From CALFML01 sp044222245 (GTDB taxonomy: Bacteria > Myxococcota_A > Polyangia > Palsa-1104 > JAEUJZ01), in contig JBGANQ010000017.1 of NCBI GenBank assembly GCA_044222245.1, positions 67,464 through 131,463 of the forward strand: a stretch of DNA of 64,000 bases. Reading direction: 5' to 3'. The notes under the pieces were generated by a model. The model made no database searches. It was not told the DNA's origin and was given only the letters and a program-made list of their open reading frames with translations. The number at the start of each line of letters is the position of its first letter. Positions within the stretch are counted from its first letter, which is position 1. The translations under genes were made by a program, and so were the position numbers. Shown here piece by piece: positions 8,687-17,377 of this stretch.

Positions 8687-9303
8687 CACAGGTCTCCCTT
8701 TTTCCGCTGCTGCTCGACAAGCAGCGCGAACTTCTGGCGCGCGTGGTAGAGGCGAGTCCACACCGTGGCGACCGGGATCTCCAGCAAGGCGGCGATCTGG
8801 TCCCCGCTCATGCCTTCGATCTCGAACAGGATGAAGGCAGCCCGGTGTTTTTCGCTCAGGCAGGACAAGATACTCCGCAAGCGCTCTTCGCGCTGCCGCC
8901 GGTCCAGGTGTTCGCTGGGATCGGCACCCGGCGCTGCCTGATCAAGGGGCAGCTCGCGCTGGCGGTGAAAGAAGCGGCGAAACCACGCGCGGCGTCGGTG
9001 ATCGGCCACGGTGAGCGCGGCGATGCGGTAGAGCCAACCAGGCAGGTTGCGGCCGTCAAACTTGGGAAGCTTGCGCTGCACGACCAGGAATACCTCCTGG
9101 GCGAGATCTTCGAGCTCGCAGTCGGGCGCCCCGTGCGCACGCAGGTAACGGCAGACCTGATGAAAGGACTGCGTATAGACCTGCTCGAAGTGCAGACCGG
9201 TGCCGCTGCCGGGCAGCAGGTGCGCAGCGGTGTCGCTCGCGAGGTCTGGAGCAGGGCGGCTCAACATATCCGGTATATGGGTGGTGCGCGCCAAGACCTT
9301 CAC
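8686..9303 (-). CDS. ECF-type RNA polymerase sigma factor
   Basis: 205 residues from GTG 9301-9303, which overlaps the stop of the preceding gene (GTGA). ATG 9267 is an alternative with no ribosome site. Region 2 is visible (YLRAHGAPDCELEDLAQEVF, LPGWLYRIAALTVADHRR) and region 4 near the C-terminus (LSEKHRAAFILFEIEGMSGDQIA, ATVWTRLYHARQKF). Members of this family recruit core RNA polymerase to envelope-stress or developmental promoters. It is coupled on both sides to its operon partners, a secreted protein upstream and the TPR membrane protein downstream. Confidence 0.92.
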   Translation of the reverse strand: MKVLARTTHIPDMLSRPAPDLASDTAAHLLPGSGTGLHFEQVYTQSFHQVCRYLRAHGAPDCELEDLAQEVFLVVQRKLPKFDGRNLPGWLYRIAALTVADHRRRAWFRRFFHRQRELPLDQAAPGADPSEHLDRRQREERLRSILSCLSEKHRAAFILFEIEGMSGDQIAALLEIPVATVWTRLYHARQKFALLVEQQRKKGDL

Positions 9304-10295
9304 CGCAGCGCGATCGCCAGGCCGACCCGGCCGACCACCATCAGGGCGGGGCGCTCGGCGACCACCCCCTGGGGCTGGAGCACCAGCTGGTAGGGACGCG
9401 GCCACAGCCACGCGTCGATGCCCAGCATGGGGGCCACGCGGGCGCTCATCCAGCGCCGCAGGTCGACTGCCAGGCGCAGGCCGGTATCCAATCGCAGGAC
9501 TGGCTCGGTGGGCGTGAAAGCGGCGGCCGACGCCCCCAGGCCCGGGGATGCGGCAAGCTGCAGCAGCGCCAGCAGCACCCCCGCTTCACCGGCCACCTCA
9601 AAGCGCGAGCCTCGCCACCACAGGCGCACCGATACATCGACCGGGAACAGCAGCGCGCCGACAGAGCCGGCGGCCAGCCGCTGCGTCTGCGGGGCCAGGC
9701 CGTGCACGCCCAGGCTGGCGCCGATGAGCGGCCTGCCGACAAAGAAGCGGACCGCCCCGCCGCCGGTGAGGAGGGGCTCGACCGCGCCGGCGGCCACCCC
9801 GAGGAGCCCGGAAGCTTCCAAGCGGGCGGTGGGCCCGGCTGGACGCGGCGGCGCGGCAGCAGGTTCGGCGGCGGTGGTAAGCCCCGGCGGGTGGAGCGCG
9901 AGGCCGGAGAACACGGCGGCGACGCGCGCCCGCTCCTCACAGCTGCGCAGGGGATTGCTGAAGCGGCGGCGCTGGCCGGCCACCCGAACTACATACTCGG
10001 CGCCCAGGTCGCGAACCACGACCTCACTGCCCGGATCGGCGCTGCCAACAACGAGATCCGTGGTCGGCAGCGCCCGTCGCAGCGCCGCCATCAGCGCGGA
10101 CGGGCCTGGACACTGCGGTGCGCCTTCCAGGCTGGTCACCGTGACGCGCACCAGCAGCGGAGCGTCGGCGCGGGCGGCGGCGGTGGGAATCAGAATCAGG
10201 AACACGGCGCTCGCCAGCCCGCGCAGCACAGCGGCCCCCAAGCCCCGCTGGGCCCGGACAAGCACGCTGCGCAAGACACCACGGCACCGCTTCAT
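9300..10295 (-). CDS. Secreted protein of unknown function, sigma operon
   Basis: 331 residues. The N-terminal 44 residues end in a hydrophobic stretch and AARADA cleavage site (SAVFLILIPTAAARA), indicating export. The first 110 mature residues look compact (two Cys, VTVTSLEGAPQCPGPSALMAAL); the rest is Gly/Ala-rich with alternating hydrophobics, as in small outer-membrane beta-barrels. The gene opens the sigma/anti-sigma operon and overlaps the sigma start by 4 nt. I do not recognise the family. An envelope sensor or a sigma-controlled outer-membrane protein is possible (inference). Confidence 0.7.
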   Translation of the reverse strand: MKRCRGVLRSVLVRAQRGLGAAVLRGLASAVFLILIPTAAARADAPLLVRVTVTSLEGAPQCPGPSALMAALRRALPTTDLVVGSADPGSEVVVRDLGAEYVVRVAGQRRRFSNPLRSCEERARVAAVFSGLALHPPGLTTAAEPAAAPPRPAGPTARLEASGLLGVAAGAVEPLLTGGGAVRFFVGRPLIGASLGVHGLAPQTQRLAAGSVGALLFPVDVSVRLWWRGSRFEVAGEAGVLLALLQLAASPGLGASAAAFTPTEPVLRLDTGLRLAVDLRRWMSARVAPMLGIDAWLWPRPYQLVLQPQGVVAERPALMVVGRVGLAIALR

Positions 10296-10376
10296 CGGTG
10301 CCTATGGGTACCGCCAAGGGCGCCCCGGAACAACCCAAAACCACGCCACGCTCAGGAGCACCCGCTCGGCTGCCGC

Positions 10377-11783
10377 TCACTCCGCGGTCTGAGGAGTCCA
10401 GCGCTGGTGATGATCGCGGACCTGGCCCAGCAGCACCTCGCCAGCCTGCTTGCTCAGCGGATCCTTGGCCAGGGCCACCGCGCGCGTCAGGTGCGGCTCG
10501 GCGAAGCGGCCCAGCGCCAGGAACTGCTGCTGCGCCGCGGTGCGCTCGGCCGGAGTGCCGGTGGCCAGCTGCAAAAGCCACGCGGACAGCTGCTGCTCGT
10601 AGGAAGGAGTCAGGAGCTCGGTGCGGATGACCATGGTGCGCGCCAGCTTGTCCGGCGCCGGCTGGATGGTCAGCGGGATAATCTGGTCAGTGTAGGACTG
10701 CGGCAGTAGATAAAGCAGCCGCACCCCGGGGGTCAGAAAGTAGCTGCGCTCCCAGGTGTCGACCATCGCCACCGCCTCATCGGTGTACAGGCCGTCCTCG
10801 ATAAGGCGCGCGGCGAGGCGGGTCTTGAGGGCGGCGATGAAGCTCGCGTGCGGCAGCGCCGGCTCGGGCAGGCCCGCCTCCAGCTCGGCGCCTTCCTGGA
10901 GCTTGTCAAGCTCGGTAAACCCCGCGCCCTGCGGACCGACTACCATCAGGAACAGACCGCCCACCGTGCGGGTGCCGACCGCATCGCCATAGCGGAACAC
11001 CGGCCGGCTGCCATTAAAGCGCACGCGCATCGGCAGCTCGACCGTGCCCAGGCCCCGGTAGAAGAGGAACTTCTCGTGCTGTTCGCCCAGGTCGTTGACG
11101 ACGCGCAGGGGGTTGCTGGCGGTGTTGCGCGCGAAGCCCCAGGTGCTCTGGCCGAGCGGCCCGGGCAGGTCCGGTCGCGCCGCAGGCGCCAGCACCTCGA
11201 TCTGGCCCCAGTCCAGGTAGCCGCCGCCGATCTTTTCGTAGTAGCGCTGGCACAGCGCCGGGATGGCGGCCAGCGGCTGCAGGTAGCGATCCACGAGCTG
11301 GCCCTGGATGCTGGTCATCGGCGGATACATGCCGTTCACATAGGGGTACCACTGGGTGAGCATGCCTGCGGGGAAGCCGACGCGGACGCTCACGGCGCGC
11401 TCCGCAGGGGAGTAGAAGTAGGTGACCGGCGTCTCCATCTTCGAGTAAGTGGGATCAACGATGCGGGTCGGGTTGGCCCTGCCCTGCGCTACCCGATCGG
11501 CGACGAACGTCGGCAGATCCTCCTCCTCGTGGTGCAGGCCAGGGAGCGGCACGCCATCGCTGCCCAGCACCGAGGTCAGGGTGCCCCACTCGTGGACCCG
11601 GAAGCCGTCCTGGTCTGGATGATAGGCAGTCTGCGGCAGCGCCGAGCGATCGACCGGCGTCGGCGCCAGCTGGATCATCGCCGGGCGGGATGAGCTGGCC
11701 GGCCCCCCAGGCTCGCAGCCGGTCAGGGTCAGGGTCAGGGTCAGGGTCAAGGGGAACAGCAACAGTTCGCGGGTCTGGGCCAT
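10377..11783 (-). CDS. Lipoprotein of the HEWGT family, unknown function
   Basis: 468 residues from ATG 11781-11783 with AGGAG 7 nt upstream; the GTG and ATG further up (11816) would add a charged extension. The signal peptide contains five Leu-Thr pairs and ends in LTGC, a lipobox. The early mature motif FRVHEWGTLTSVLG defines a family I recall from Planctomycetes and myxobacteria, with no known activity. The C-terminal 60 residues look like HEAT/armadillo helices (QQFLALGRFAEPHL, KQAGEVLLGQ). It lies 81 nt upstream of the sigma operon on the same strand and might be co-transcribed. Confidence 0.75.
   Translation of the reverse strand: MAQTRELLLFPLTLTLTLTLTGCEPGGPASSSRPAMIQLAPTPVDRSALPQTAYHPDQDGFRVHEWGTLTSVLGSDGVPLPGLHHEEEDLPTFVADRVAQGRANPTRIVDPTYSKMETPVTYFYSPAERAVSVRVGFPAGMLTQWYPYVNGMYPPMTSIQGQLVDRYLQPLAAIPALCQRYYEKIGGGYLDWGQIEVLAPAARPDLPGPLGQSTWGFARNTASNPLRVVNDLGEQHEKFLFYRGLGTVELPMRVRFNGSRPVFRYGDAVGTRTVGGLFLMVVGPQGAGFTELDKLQEGAELEAGLPEPALPHASFIAALKTRLAARLIEDGLYTDEAVAMVDTWERSYFLTPGVRLLYLLPQSYTDQIIPLTIQPAPDKLARTMVIRTELLTPSYEQQLSAWLLQLATGTPAERTAAQQQFLALGRFAEPHLTRAVALAKDPLSKQAGEVLLGQVRDHHQRWTPQTAE
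11721..11750. repeat. Hexanucleotide microsatellite in a signal peptide
   Basis: Five tandem 6-bp units (GGTCAG on the + strand, the last unit GGTCAA) encode alternating Leu-Thr in the signal peptide core. Slippage would lengthen or shorten the hydrophobic core without a frameshift. Confidence 0.9.
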
Positions 11784-12272
11784 GGCGCGGCTCCTGTATG
11801 GGCGTGGACGCATCACCCTCCTAAATGGGGGGCCAGGCCAAGGACCTTCAAATTATTGTCAGCACTTCAGCAAAGTGCGCGGCTGGAGACCGCGGGCGCT
11901 CCGCCCAGCTGTCCGCGGCGGTCGTCGCCGCCGCGCGGACGGCTTCGGGCCGCGGTCCCCTCTGCGGTGACATCCTCGGCAAGAGAGTCACCCCCCGAAG
12001 AGAAAGCCGTCTGAATTCGTCCGCACGGCGGCGGCGAGGGCTGCGGACAGGTTTGCGGGTCGAGGTGATTCGTGATGCGCTCTCGTTCGTCACGATGCGG
12101 CGCGCATGATGAGCACAATGCAGAGTGAAATCGGGCCCTTCGCAGAGGTCGACAAAAATTCCCGTCGAGCTGAGCATGTGAGGGTGCGTCACGATGCGCG
12201 CGACAAGACGGCGTCCGCATTGGGTGGCTGTAGGGCGGCTCCCCGATCACGGTGAGTGCAACGTGACGCAGG
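11784..12272. other. Gene-free stretch with an inverted repeat
   Basis: Between the HEWGT lipoprotein start and the SEC-C remnant. Apart from the GTCCGCA/TGCGGAC inverted repeat at 12019-12048, nothing is recognised. Short open frames on both strands lack ribosome sites and family features. Confidence 0.5.
12019..12048. repeat. Inverted repeat GTCCGCA-N16-TGCGGAC (site B)
   Basis: Arms 12019-12025 and 12042-12048 are perfect 7-mers 16 nt apart. The site with its right flank matches the site at 22048 at 38 of 47 positions (12019-12065 against 22050-22096), including the spacing, so the two are related sequences in the same orientation. Confidence 0.75.
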
Positions 12273-12906
12273 TTGCCCCTCGATCCCAAAGGTCCGGCAG
12301 CCGGGTGGGTACCGGTGCACGCCGCGCAGCTGCTCGGTCAGCTTTGCGGTGTGCGCTCGGGGGAGCCGCTCCTTGATGTCCTGGCCACCACCTACCCGCT
12401 CTCGCCGTTGCGCGTGGCAGTGGAAAGGGCGGTGGCGCCGATGGGCGCTCGCCTGATCGGTCCGATCCTCTCGGGGCTGCTCACGGCGATGGGTGAATAC
12501 CGGCAGCAGCTGTGGTCGCTGCTGGCCAACGCCAAGGTTCGCGACCCACGGATTTTTGTCCAGCTGCTCGACGCGCTGACCGAGCACCCGGAACAGGAAG
12601 CGATGTATTTGGCCGAGTACGGCGACCCAGCCGCGCTGCCCGAGCTGTCGCGCGCCTTGGACGCCTACCAGATCAGTCTGACCGGCGACGGCGACCACGC
12701 CCTGTTCGAGCTTCGCGAGGCCATCCAGGAGCTAAAGTAGGCGGGACGCTGACTGCTGCGCAGCAGCCAAGTACGAGCAGGCGCTGCTAGCCTGTCGCAT
12801 CCAGGTATCGGCGGACCTGGAAGTCCAGCGCAGCCGTGCGGTGAACCTGGATGCGCCCAGTCTCTGCGAGAGCGGTCGACGATATAAGCATTGCTGTCTT
12901 CAATAG
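12273..12906 (+). pseudogene. Frameshifted HEAT-like/SEC-C motif protein remnant
   Basis: Frame one (12273-12740) reads 155 helical residues ending in GDPAALPELSRALDAYQI and IQELK, like the C-terminal part of HEAT-like SEC-C proteins. The stop at 12738 is followed in another frame by about 55 codons ending in CESGRRYKHCC (to the TAG at 12904-12906). This closely resembles the SEC-C zinc-binding motif CGSGKKYKxCC with one Cys lost. A frameshift near 12738 therefore split the gene, and the N-terminus also seems to be missing. Probably non-functional unless recoded or a sequencing error. Confidence 0.6.
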
Positions 12907-13363
12907 GGCAGTGGCCTTGCGATCGGGACTTTGTTGAGCTGCGAGGAGCACTGCAAGACTGCTCCGGCATCAGCGTCCACTCGATGGCGCTGGCCTGGGG
13001 CTGGTGCCCGATTGGGTGATGTTGCAGTAGCCTGCCGGGGTCGGCAGCACTGCGAAAGGCCATCCGAAAGCAGTGGCGGGCCGCTGCTCAGTCCGATGGA
13101 CCACCCATGCTCTGTCGTCCCGGCTCGTAGCCACTCTGTCCGGCCCCGAAGTAAGAGATAGGACTTTGCTAGGAGCGGCGAGAGCCAGCCTGAAAAGCAC
13201 TCTGCCGCTCCGATGCTGATCTCTAGGCGGGCAGATCACCGAAGGCGGTATCGTCCCTGTGATTGGATCGGGATTCAACGTGTCGCGCTTCATCGCTGCT
13301 CGTCGGTACTTGACAGGGGTTGCCGCCTCCATGGATAATCCAATTTTTCTGGAAGGGGTAGCG
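12907..13363. other. Gene-free stretch
   Basis: Between the SEC-C remnant and the MBL hydrolase. Nothing recognised; the promoter of the hydrolase gene should lie here but no consensus box stands out. Confidence 0.45.
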
Positions 13364-14212
13364 ATGCGGATCAAATTTCATGGCGTGCGTGGCTCCATCC
13401 CGAGCCCTGGCGCCGACACGTTGCGCTACGGTGGCAACTCGGTCTGCACGAGCGTCCGTACGGCCGATAACACGCTTCTCATCTTCGACGCCGGCACCGG
13501 GATGCGCGTGCTCGGCAAGGAGTTATTGCGGGACGGGCTCCCCGACCGTATCCACATCTTCATCACGCACGGCCACTGGGACCATATCCTCGGTCTGCCG
13601 TTCTTCGCTCCGTTGTTCATGCCGAGCGCGCACGTATGTTTCTACGGATTCACTCCCGGACATGTCCGGGGCATGACCGATATGATCATTTTCGACGGGC
13701 AGCACTTCCCCATAAAGTTTGACAACTTGCCGTCGCAGATCGAGCGCGTCGCAGTCAAGGATGGGCGTGTGCGCGTAGGCTCGGCGATGGTGACCTCCCA
13801 TACGCTCAACCACCCGGGAGGGGCTCTTGGCTACCGCGTCGATGACGATGACGGCAGCTCGCTTTGCTACCTCACGGACAATGAGCTCGTACCGCCGACG
13901 CCCGGGCGCACCACTGCCGACGAACTGGCACACTATGCACACAGTGCCGGCTTGCTCATCCATGACGCCCAGTACCTACCCGACGACATGCCGATTAAGC
14001 ATGGCTGGGGACACTCCGTCGTAGACCAGGTGCTGGCCCTTGGGCGGCAGGCTGAGGTGCGCGCGCTGGCGCTCTATCACCACGACCCTGACCGCGACGA
14101 CGCTGCGCTCGATCGTATCGGCGCCTATGCGCGCGGCTGGACAGCCGCCCAGTGTCCTGCAATGAAGTCGCTGGTTGCCTCTGAAGGATTGGAGACCATA
14201 GTCGACAAGTAG
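13364..14212 (+). CDS. MBL-fold metallo-hydrolase
   Basis: 282 residues. ATG 13364 follows GGAAGGGG 5 nt upstream; the earlier in-frame Mets lack this. The metallo-beta-lactamase signature HxHxDH is seen as THGHWDHILG, with further ligands in TSHTLNHPGG, YLTDNE (Asp) and YHHDPDRDD (His). The start MRIKFHGVRGSIPSPG is typical of the RNase Z/phosphodiesterase-like branch of MBL proteins (MRIxFxGxRGSxPxPG). It binds two metal ions and probably hydrolyses a phosphodiester or a cyclic nucleotide; substrate unknown. Cytoplasmic, no signal peptide, no obvious operon partner. Confidence 0.9.
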   Translation: MRIKFHGVRGSIPSPGADTLRYGGNSVCTSVRTADNTLLIFDAGTGMRVLGKELLRDGLPDRIHIFITHGHWDHILGLPFFAPLFMPSAHVCFYGFTPGHVRGMTDMIIFDGQHFPIKFDNLPSQIERVAVKDGRVRVGSAMVTSHTLNHPGGALGYRVDDDDGSSLCYLTDNELVPPTPGRTTADELAHYAHSAGLLIHDAQYLPDDMPIKHGWGHSVVDQVLALGRQAEVRALALYHHDPDRDDAALDRIGAYARGWTAAQCPAMKSLVASEGLETIVDK

Positions 14213-14909
14213 CTCCACAGACAGAAGTTGTGGCTACCGGAATCCCTTGTCTGACAATTGGCATATTGAGCAGATTCGATAGCTCGGGAGAGCCCGGAGG
14301 CGCAGGGTGAGGTGCCGCCGAATAGTCTTCCATTCAACCTCTGCGCAGGGTCCATCCCTCCGACAACGGCGCTGGAAAACCAGAGCCCAGCGATTACGGC
14401 CGGATGGGTGCGAGTCAGAGGCTGGGGCGGGGGAAAATGACGTTCCGTGGCAGTCGCAAGCCCGTCCAGCAGCCCGGTGCCATGTACTCCTCGGGGAGAG
14501 TAGGCGTGCAGTCCTGCGCCGACTGCGAAGCGGCGTTTTGAGCGCATGCCTGGGCGGCGGAGCGGGGCCCGCCTTGGGACGAAGGAGGAAGGCTGCCTCG
14601 GCTTGGTCGGCATCTGGACATTGCCGCTTGGTCTGCGAGCCCCGCTCGGTCTGCGCTTGGTCAGCGCGTAGTCGCCGGGTCGACGGCCTCCGCTGCTCGC
14701 GTACTTTGGTGGAGCGAAATCCTTGGGGGGCTATTTGAGCGGCGGCTCTTTTTTGACCTTGTCGTCGACAGGGCCGCGGAACGGTGGAGTCGGCATCCCC
14801 AGGGCATGGGCGGGCATCGTTACACTGACCACCACCAGCTCGCTAGGCGCTCTGGCGGTGCGGCGGCTGCGCGGGACAAAGCGGGCGTAGCCCAGGGCAA
14901 GAGGGGACG
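14213..14909. other. Gene-free stretch
   Basis: About 700 bases between the MBL gene and the cupredoxin remnant. Open frames are short, Arg/Ser-rich and without ribosome sites. Possibly decayed coding sequence, but no family can be named. Confidence 0.4.
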
Positions 14910-15146
14910 CATGTTGCAATCGATTACAGCTGTTGGCTTCCCGAACAGCGACTTGCTCCCTGGCGCGGTTCCGATCGGGAGCTCCACCACATCCATACAG
15001 CCGTGGAGCTACCTCAGCTCTTTGATGAGCAGCTGCGGTCGGGACAGACCTTGGTGTACACGTTCACCACCGCGGGAACCCAGCCCTTCTTCTGCAGCAT
15101 TCACGAGACCATGGGAATGAAGGGAACGGAGACCGTCACGCCTTGA
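14910..15146 (+). pseudogene. Cupredoxin (plastocyanin-like) remnant
   Basis: The frame ending with TGA 15144-15146 reads SGQTLVYTFTTAGTQPFFCSI followed by HETMGMKGTETVTP. This is the C-terminal copper site of a plastocyanin/azurin-like cupredoxin, with Cys, His and Met ligands at the expected spacing. Upstream in the same frame, HHIHTAVE may supply the first His ligand. No start codon, ribosome site or signal peptide exists in this frame, and the N-terminal strands are poorly preserved, so it is read as a decayed gene. It lies convergent to the TetR gene. Confidence 0.5.
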
Positions 15147-15190
15147 AGGCGCGCGGTCGGCGACCGCCGGCCCATTCCCATAGTCGGCAG

Positions 15191-15838
15191 CTAGGAAATA
15201 AAGACCCGCTCCCCTTCCAGATAGCGCCGCAAGAGCACCTTGGTCTCGGCGATCATCCGCCGCGCCAGCTTCTCTTCCTCGCGCTCGCACACCAGCAAAA
15301 GCCCCGAGATTACGTTTACCACCATGGTCGCAAGGAGGGTGGCCCGGGGACGCGACAGGCCGCGGCTCTTGCGCAGGAGGATGTCCCGGGTGTGACCGAT
15401 AAACTCCTGCATCAGCGCCTGATCCGCCTTGGCGAAGGTGCCGTACAGGTGCAGGTTGCGCAGGATCGCCCGGATGGCCGGATCAGATCGGTGATAGGCC
15501 CACAGCCCGTCGAGCGCCGCGTCGACGAGCTCGACCCAGGGGCGGGCCTCGCTCCAGGTCGCAAACAGGCTGGCGACAAGCAGGCGCGAGCGCTCCAGAC
15601 AGTGCGCCGCCACCGCTTCGAAGATCGCCTGTTTGCTGGGAAAAAACTGATACACCGAGCCGATCGAGGTCTGCGCCCGGGCCGCGATCGCCTCGGTCGT
15701 CGCCGCTTCGAAGCCGACCTCGGCGAAGATCGCCGCCGCCGCCTCCACGATCGCCTGAAATCGCCGCCGGCTGCGCTCCTGGGCGGGCTGCCGGCGCAGG
15801 GCTGTCTCGTCGGTGAGGCGTGAAGATTTGTTCGCCAT
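15191..15838 (-). CDS. TetR-family transcriptional repressor, divergent from P450
   Basis: 215 residues from ATG 15836-15838. The N-terminal TetR helix-turn-helix is clear (RRRFQAIVEAAAAIFAEVGF, TTEAIAARAQTSIGSVYQFF, PSKQAIFEAV). The C-terminal ligand domain ends in a long helix with the TetR_C-like pattern. There is no Shine-Dalgarno; if the minus-strand TTGACA at 15873-15878 is used, transcription starts about 5 nt before this ATG, so the mRNA would be nearly leaderless. An in-frame ATG at 15868 lies inside the operator and is less likely. It probably represses itself and the divergent cytochrome P450. Confidence 0.9.
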   Translation of the reverse strand: MANKSSRLTDETALRRQPAQERSRRRFQAIVEAAAAIFAEVGFEAATTEAIAARAQTSIGSVYQFFPSKQAIFEAVAAHCLERSRLLVASLFATWSEARPWVELVDAALDGLWAYHRSDPAIRAILRNLHLYGTFAKADQALMQEFIGHTRDILLRKSRGLSRPRATLLATMVVNVISGLLLVCEREEEKLARRMIAETKVLLRRYLEGERVFIS

Positions 15839-15843
15839 CGGCT

Positions 15844-15877
15844 TGACAGAACATGAGTGATCCCTCATGTTTTGTCA
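15844..15877. promoter_or_regulatory. TetR operator O1 overlapping divergent -35 boxes
   Basis: Arms 15844-15857 and 15864-15877 form a 14-6-14 inverted repeat matching at 13 of 14 positions (half-site TGACARAACATGAG). TTGACA -35 boxes occur on both strands inside it (+ 15843-15848, - 15873-15878), each 17 bp from a CATGTT that may be a weak -10. Repressor binding would block both promoters. Confidence 0.8.
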
Positions 15878-15905
15878 AACGTGAGCCTTGCCTCATATTT
15901 TGACG
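15872..15905. promoter_or_regulatory. Second, imperfect TetR operator O2
   Basis: Half-sites 15872-15885 and 15892-15905 match the O1 half-site at 9 and 11 of 14 positions and keep the same 6-bp spacer. Its centre is 28 bp from the O1 centre and it overlaps O1, so two repressor dimers could bind side by side. It lies between O1 and the P450 ribosome site. Confidence 0.55.
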
Positions 15906-15925
15906 ATCCCTGTGCAGGAGGAAGC

Positions 15926-17365
15926 ATGACCCTCGCGACCGCCTCGACGATGACCCTGGCCGGCCCCGCCCCGACCCCGCTGCTCGGCCACCTGCCGGGC
16001 ATGTGGCGCGATCCGCTTGGCCTGCTTACCGAGGGAGTGCGCCGCCACCGCGACTGGGCCGACTTCACCTTCGGCCCCTATAAGTTCATGCTCCTCAACC
16101 ACCCCGACCACATCCGCCATGTGCTGCTCGACAACACCGGCAACTACCGCAAAAGTCCCTCTTATCAGGTGCTGCGGCTCATCCTCGGCGAAGGTCTGAT
16201 TACCAGTGAGGGAGCGGTGTGGCGACGGCAGCGCAAGCTCGCGCAGCCGGCGTTTCACCACAAGGCGCTGCTCGGCTTCGCGGCGACCATGATCGCCGAG
16301 ACCGCCGAGCACCTCGATGCCTGGAGCGCGCTGCCGGCCGGCACCCAGTTGGACGCCCACGATGAGATGATGGGGCTCACCCTGCGCATCATCGGCGGCA
16401 CGCTGTTTGGGACCCGGATCGATGAGGGCGCCGAGTCGATCGGCGCCGCGCTGACCGAGGTGATCCGCTTTGTCCACCACCGCAGCCTGTCCCTGTGGCG
16501 CTGGCCGCTGGCCGTGCCCACGCCGGCCAACCTGCGCTTCCGGCGGGCGCGGGCGACCCTGGATCGTCTCGTGTACCGCATCATCACCGAGCGGCGCGCC
16601 GCAGCGGCGAGAGCTGCCCCGGCTCCGCCGTCGGGAGGTGGCCCGGCGGCGCAGGGCTCCGAATGCGGCGGGGAGACCGGCGGCGACCTCCTCGGGCTGT
16701 ACATGGCGGCGCGGGACGAAGACGGCGGGCCGGGCATGACCGACGCGCAGCTGCGCGATGAGGTCATGACCCTGGTGCTGGCCGGGCACGAGACCACCAC
16801 CGTGGTGCTGAGCTGGACCTTTGACCTCCTGTCGCGCCACCCCGCCGCTGAGCGCCTGCTGCGGCAGGAAGTGCGGGCGGTGCTGGGCGGGCGTCCTCCG
16901 ACGCTGGAAGACCTGGAACTGCTCCCCTACACGGGCTGGGTGCTCAGCGAATCGATGCGCCTTTACCCGCCCGCCTGGATCCTCGACCGCCAGGCGATCG
17001 CTGACGACATGATCGGCGGCCTGCCGGTGCGGCGCGGCACCATCGTCGGCATCAGCCCGTATACGCTGCACCGCCACCCGGCATTCTGGGACAATCCCGA
17101 GGGCTTTGACCCCGAGCGATTCTCACCGCAGCGATCCAAGCACCGGCCGCGCTATGCCTACCTGCCGTTCGGCGCCGGGCCGCGCACCTGCATCGGCAAC
17201 TCCTTCGCCCTGCTGGAGGCCAAGATCATCCTCGCCATGGTGGTGCAGCGCTACCGGCTGGAGCTCGTTCCCGGCCACCGCAGCGAGCCGGAGCCAAGCG
17301 TCACCCTGCGGCCGCGCCGCGGCGTTCCGGTCACTCTCCATCCAGTCTCAGGCGACGCTCCGTAA
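15926..17365 (+). CDS. Cytochrome P450 monooxygenase
   Basis: 479 residues. ATG 15926 follows AGGAGG at 4 nt spacing. All P450 hallmarks are present: I-helix oxygen-binding AGHETT (286-291), ExxR as ESMR (342-345) and the heme-binding loop FGAGPRTCIGNS with the Cys ligand near 422. The soluble N-terminus and overall pattern (GHLPGMWRDPLGLLTEGVRRH) are like the bacterial CYP102/CYP110-type fatty-acid or terpenoid hydroxylases. A Pro/Gly/Ala-rich insert lies near 225-255. No ferredoxin or reductase is adjacent, so its electron donor is elsewhere. Expression is probably controlled by the divergent TetR. It ends 12 nt from the convergent thiol-disulfide gene. Confidence 0.95.
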   Translation: MTLATASTMTLAGPAPTPLLGHLPGMWRDPLGLLTEGVRRHRDWADFTFGPYKFMLLNHPDHIRHVLLDNTGNYRKSPSYQVLRLILGEGLITSEGAVWRRQRKLAQPAFHHKALLGFAATMIAETAEHLDAWSALPAGTQLDAHDEMMGLTLRIIGGTLFGTRIDEGAESIGAALTEVIRFVHHRSLSLWRWPLAVPTPANLRFRRARATLDRLVYRIITERRAAAARAAPAPPSGGGPAAQGSECGGETGGDLLGLYMAARDEDGGPGMTDAQLRDEVMTLVLAGHETTTVVLSWTFDLLSRHPAAERLLRQEVRAVLGGRPPTLEDLELLPYTGWVLSESMRLYPPAWILDRQAIADDMIGGLPVRRGTIVGISPYTLHRHPAFWDNPEGFDPERFSPQRSKHRPRYAYLPFGAGPRTCIGNSFALLEAKIILAMVVQRYRLELVPGHRSEPEPSVTLRPRRGVPVTLHPVSGDAP

Positions 17366-17377
17366 GCGCGTAACTGC

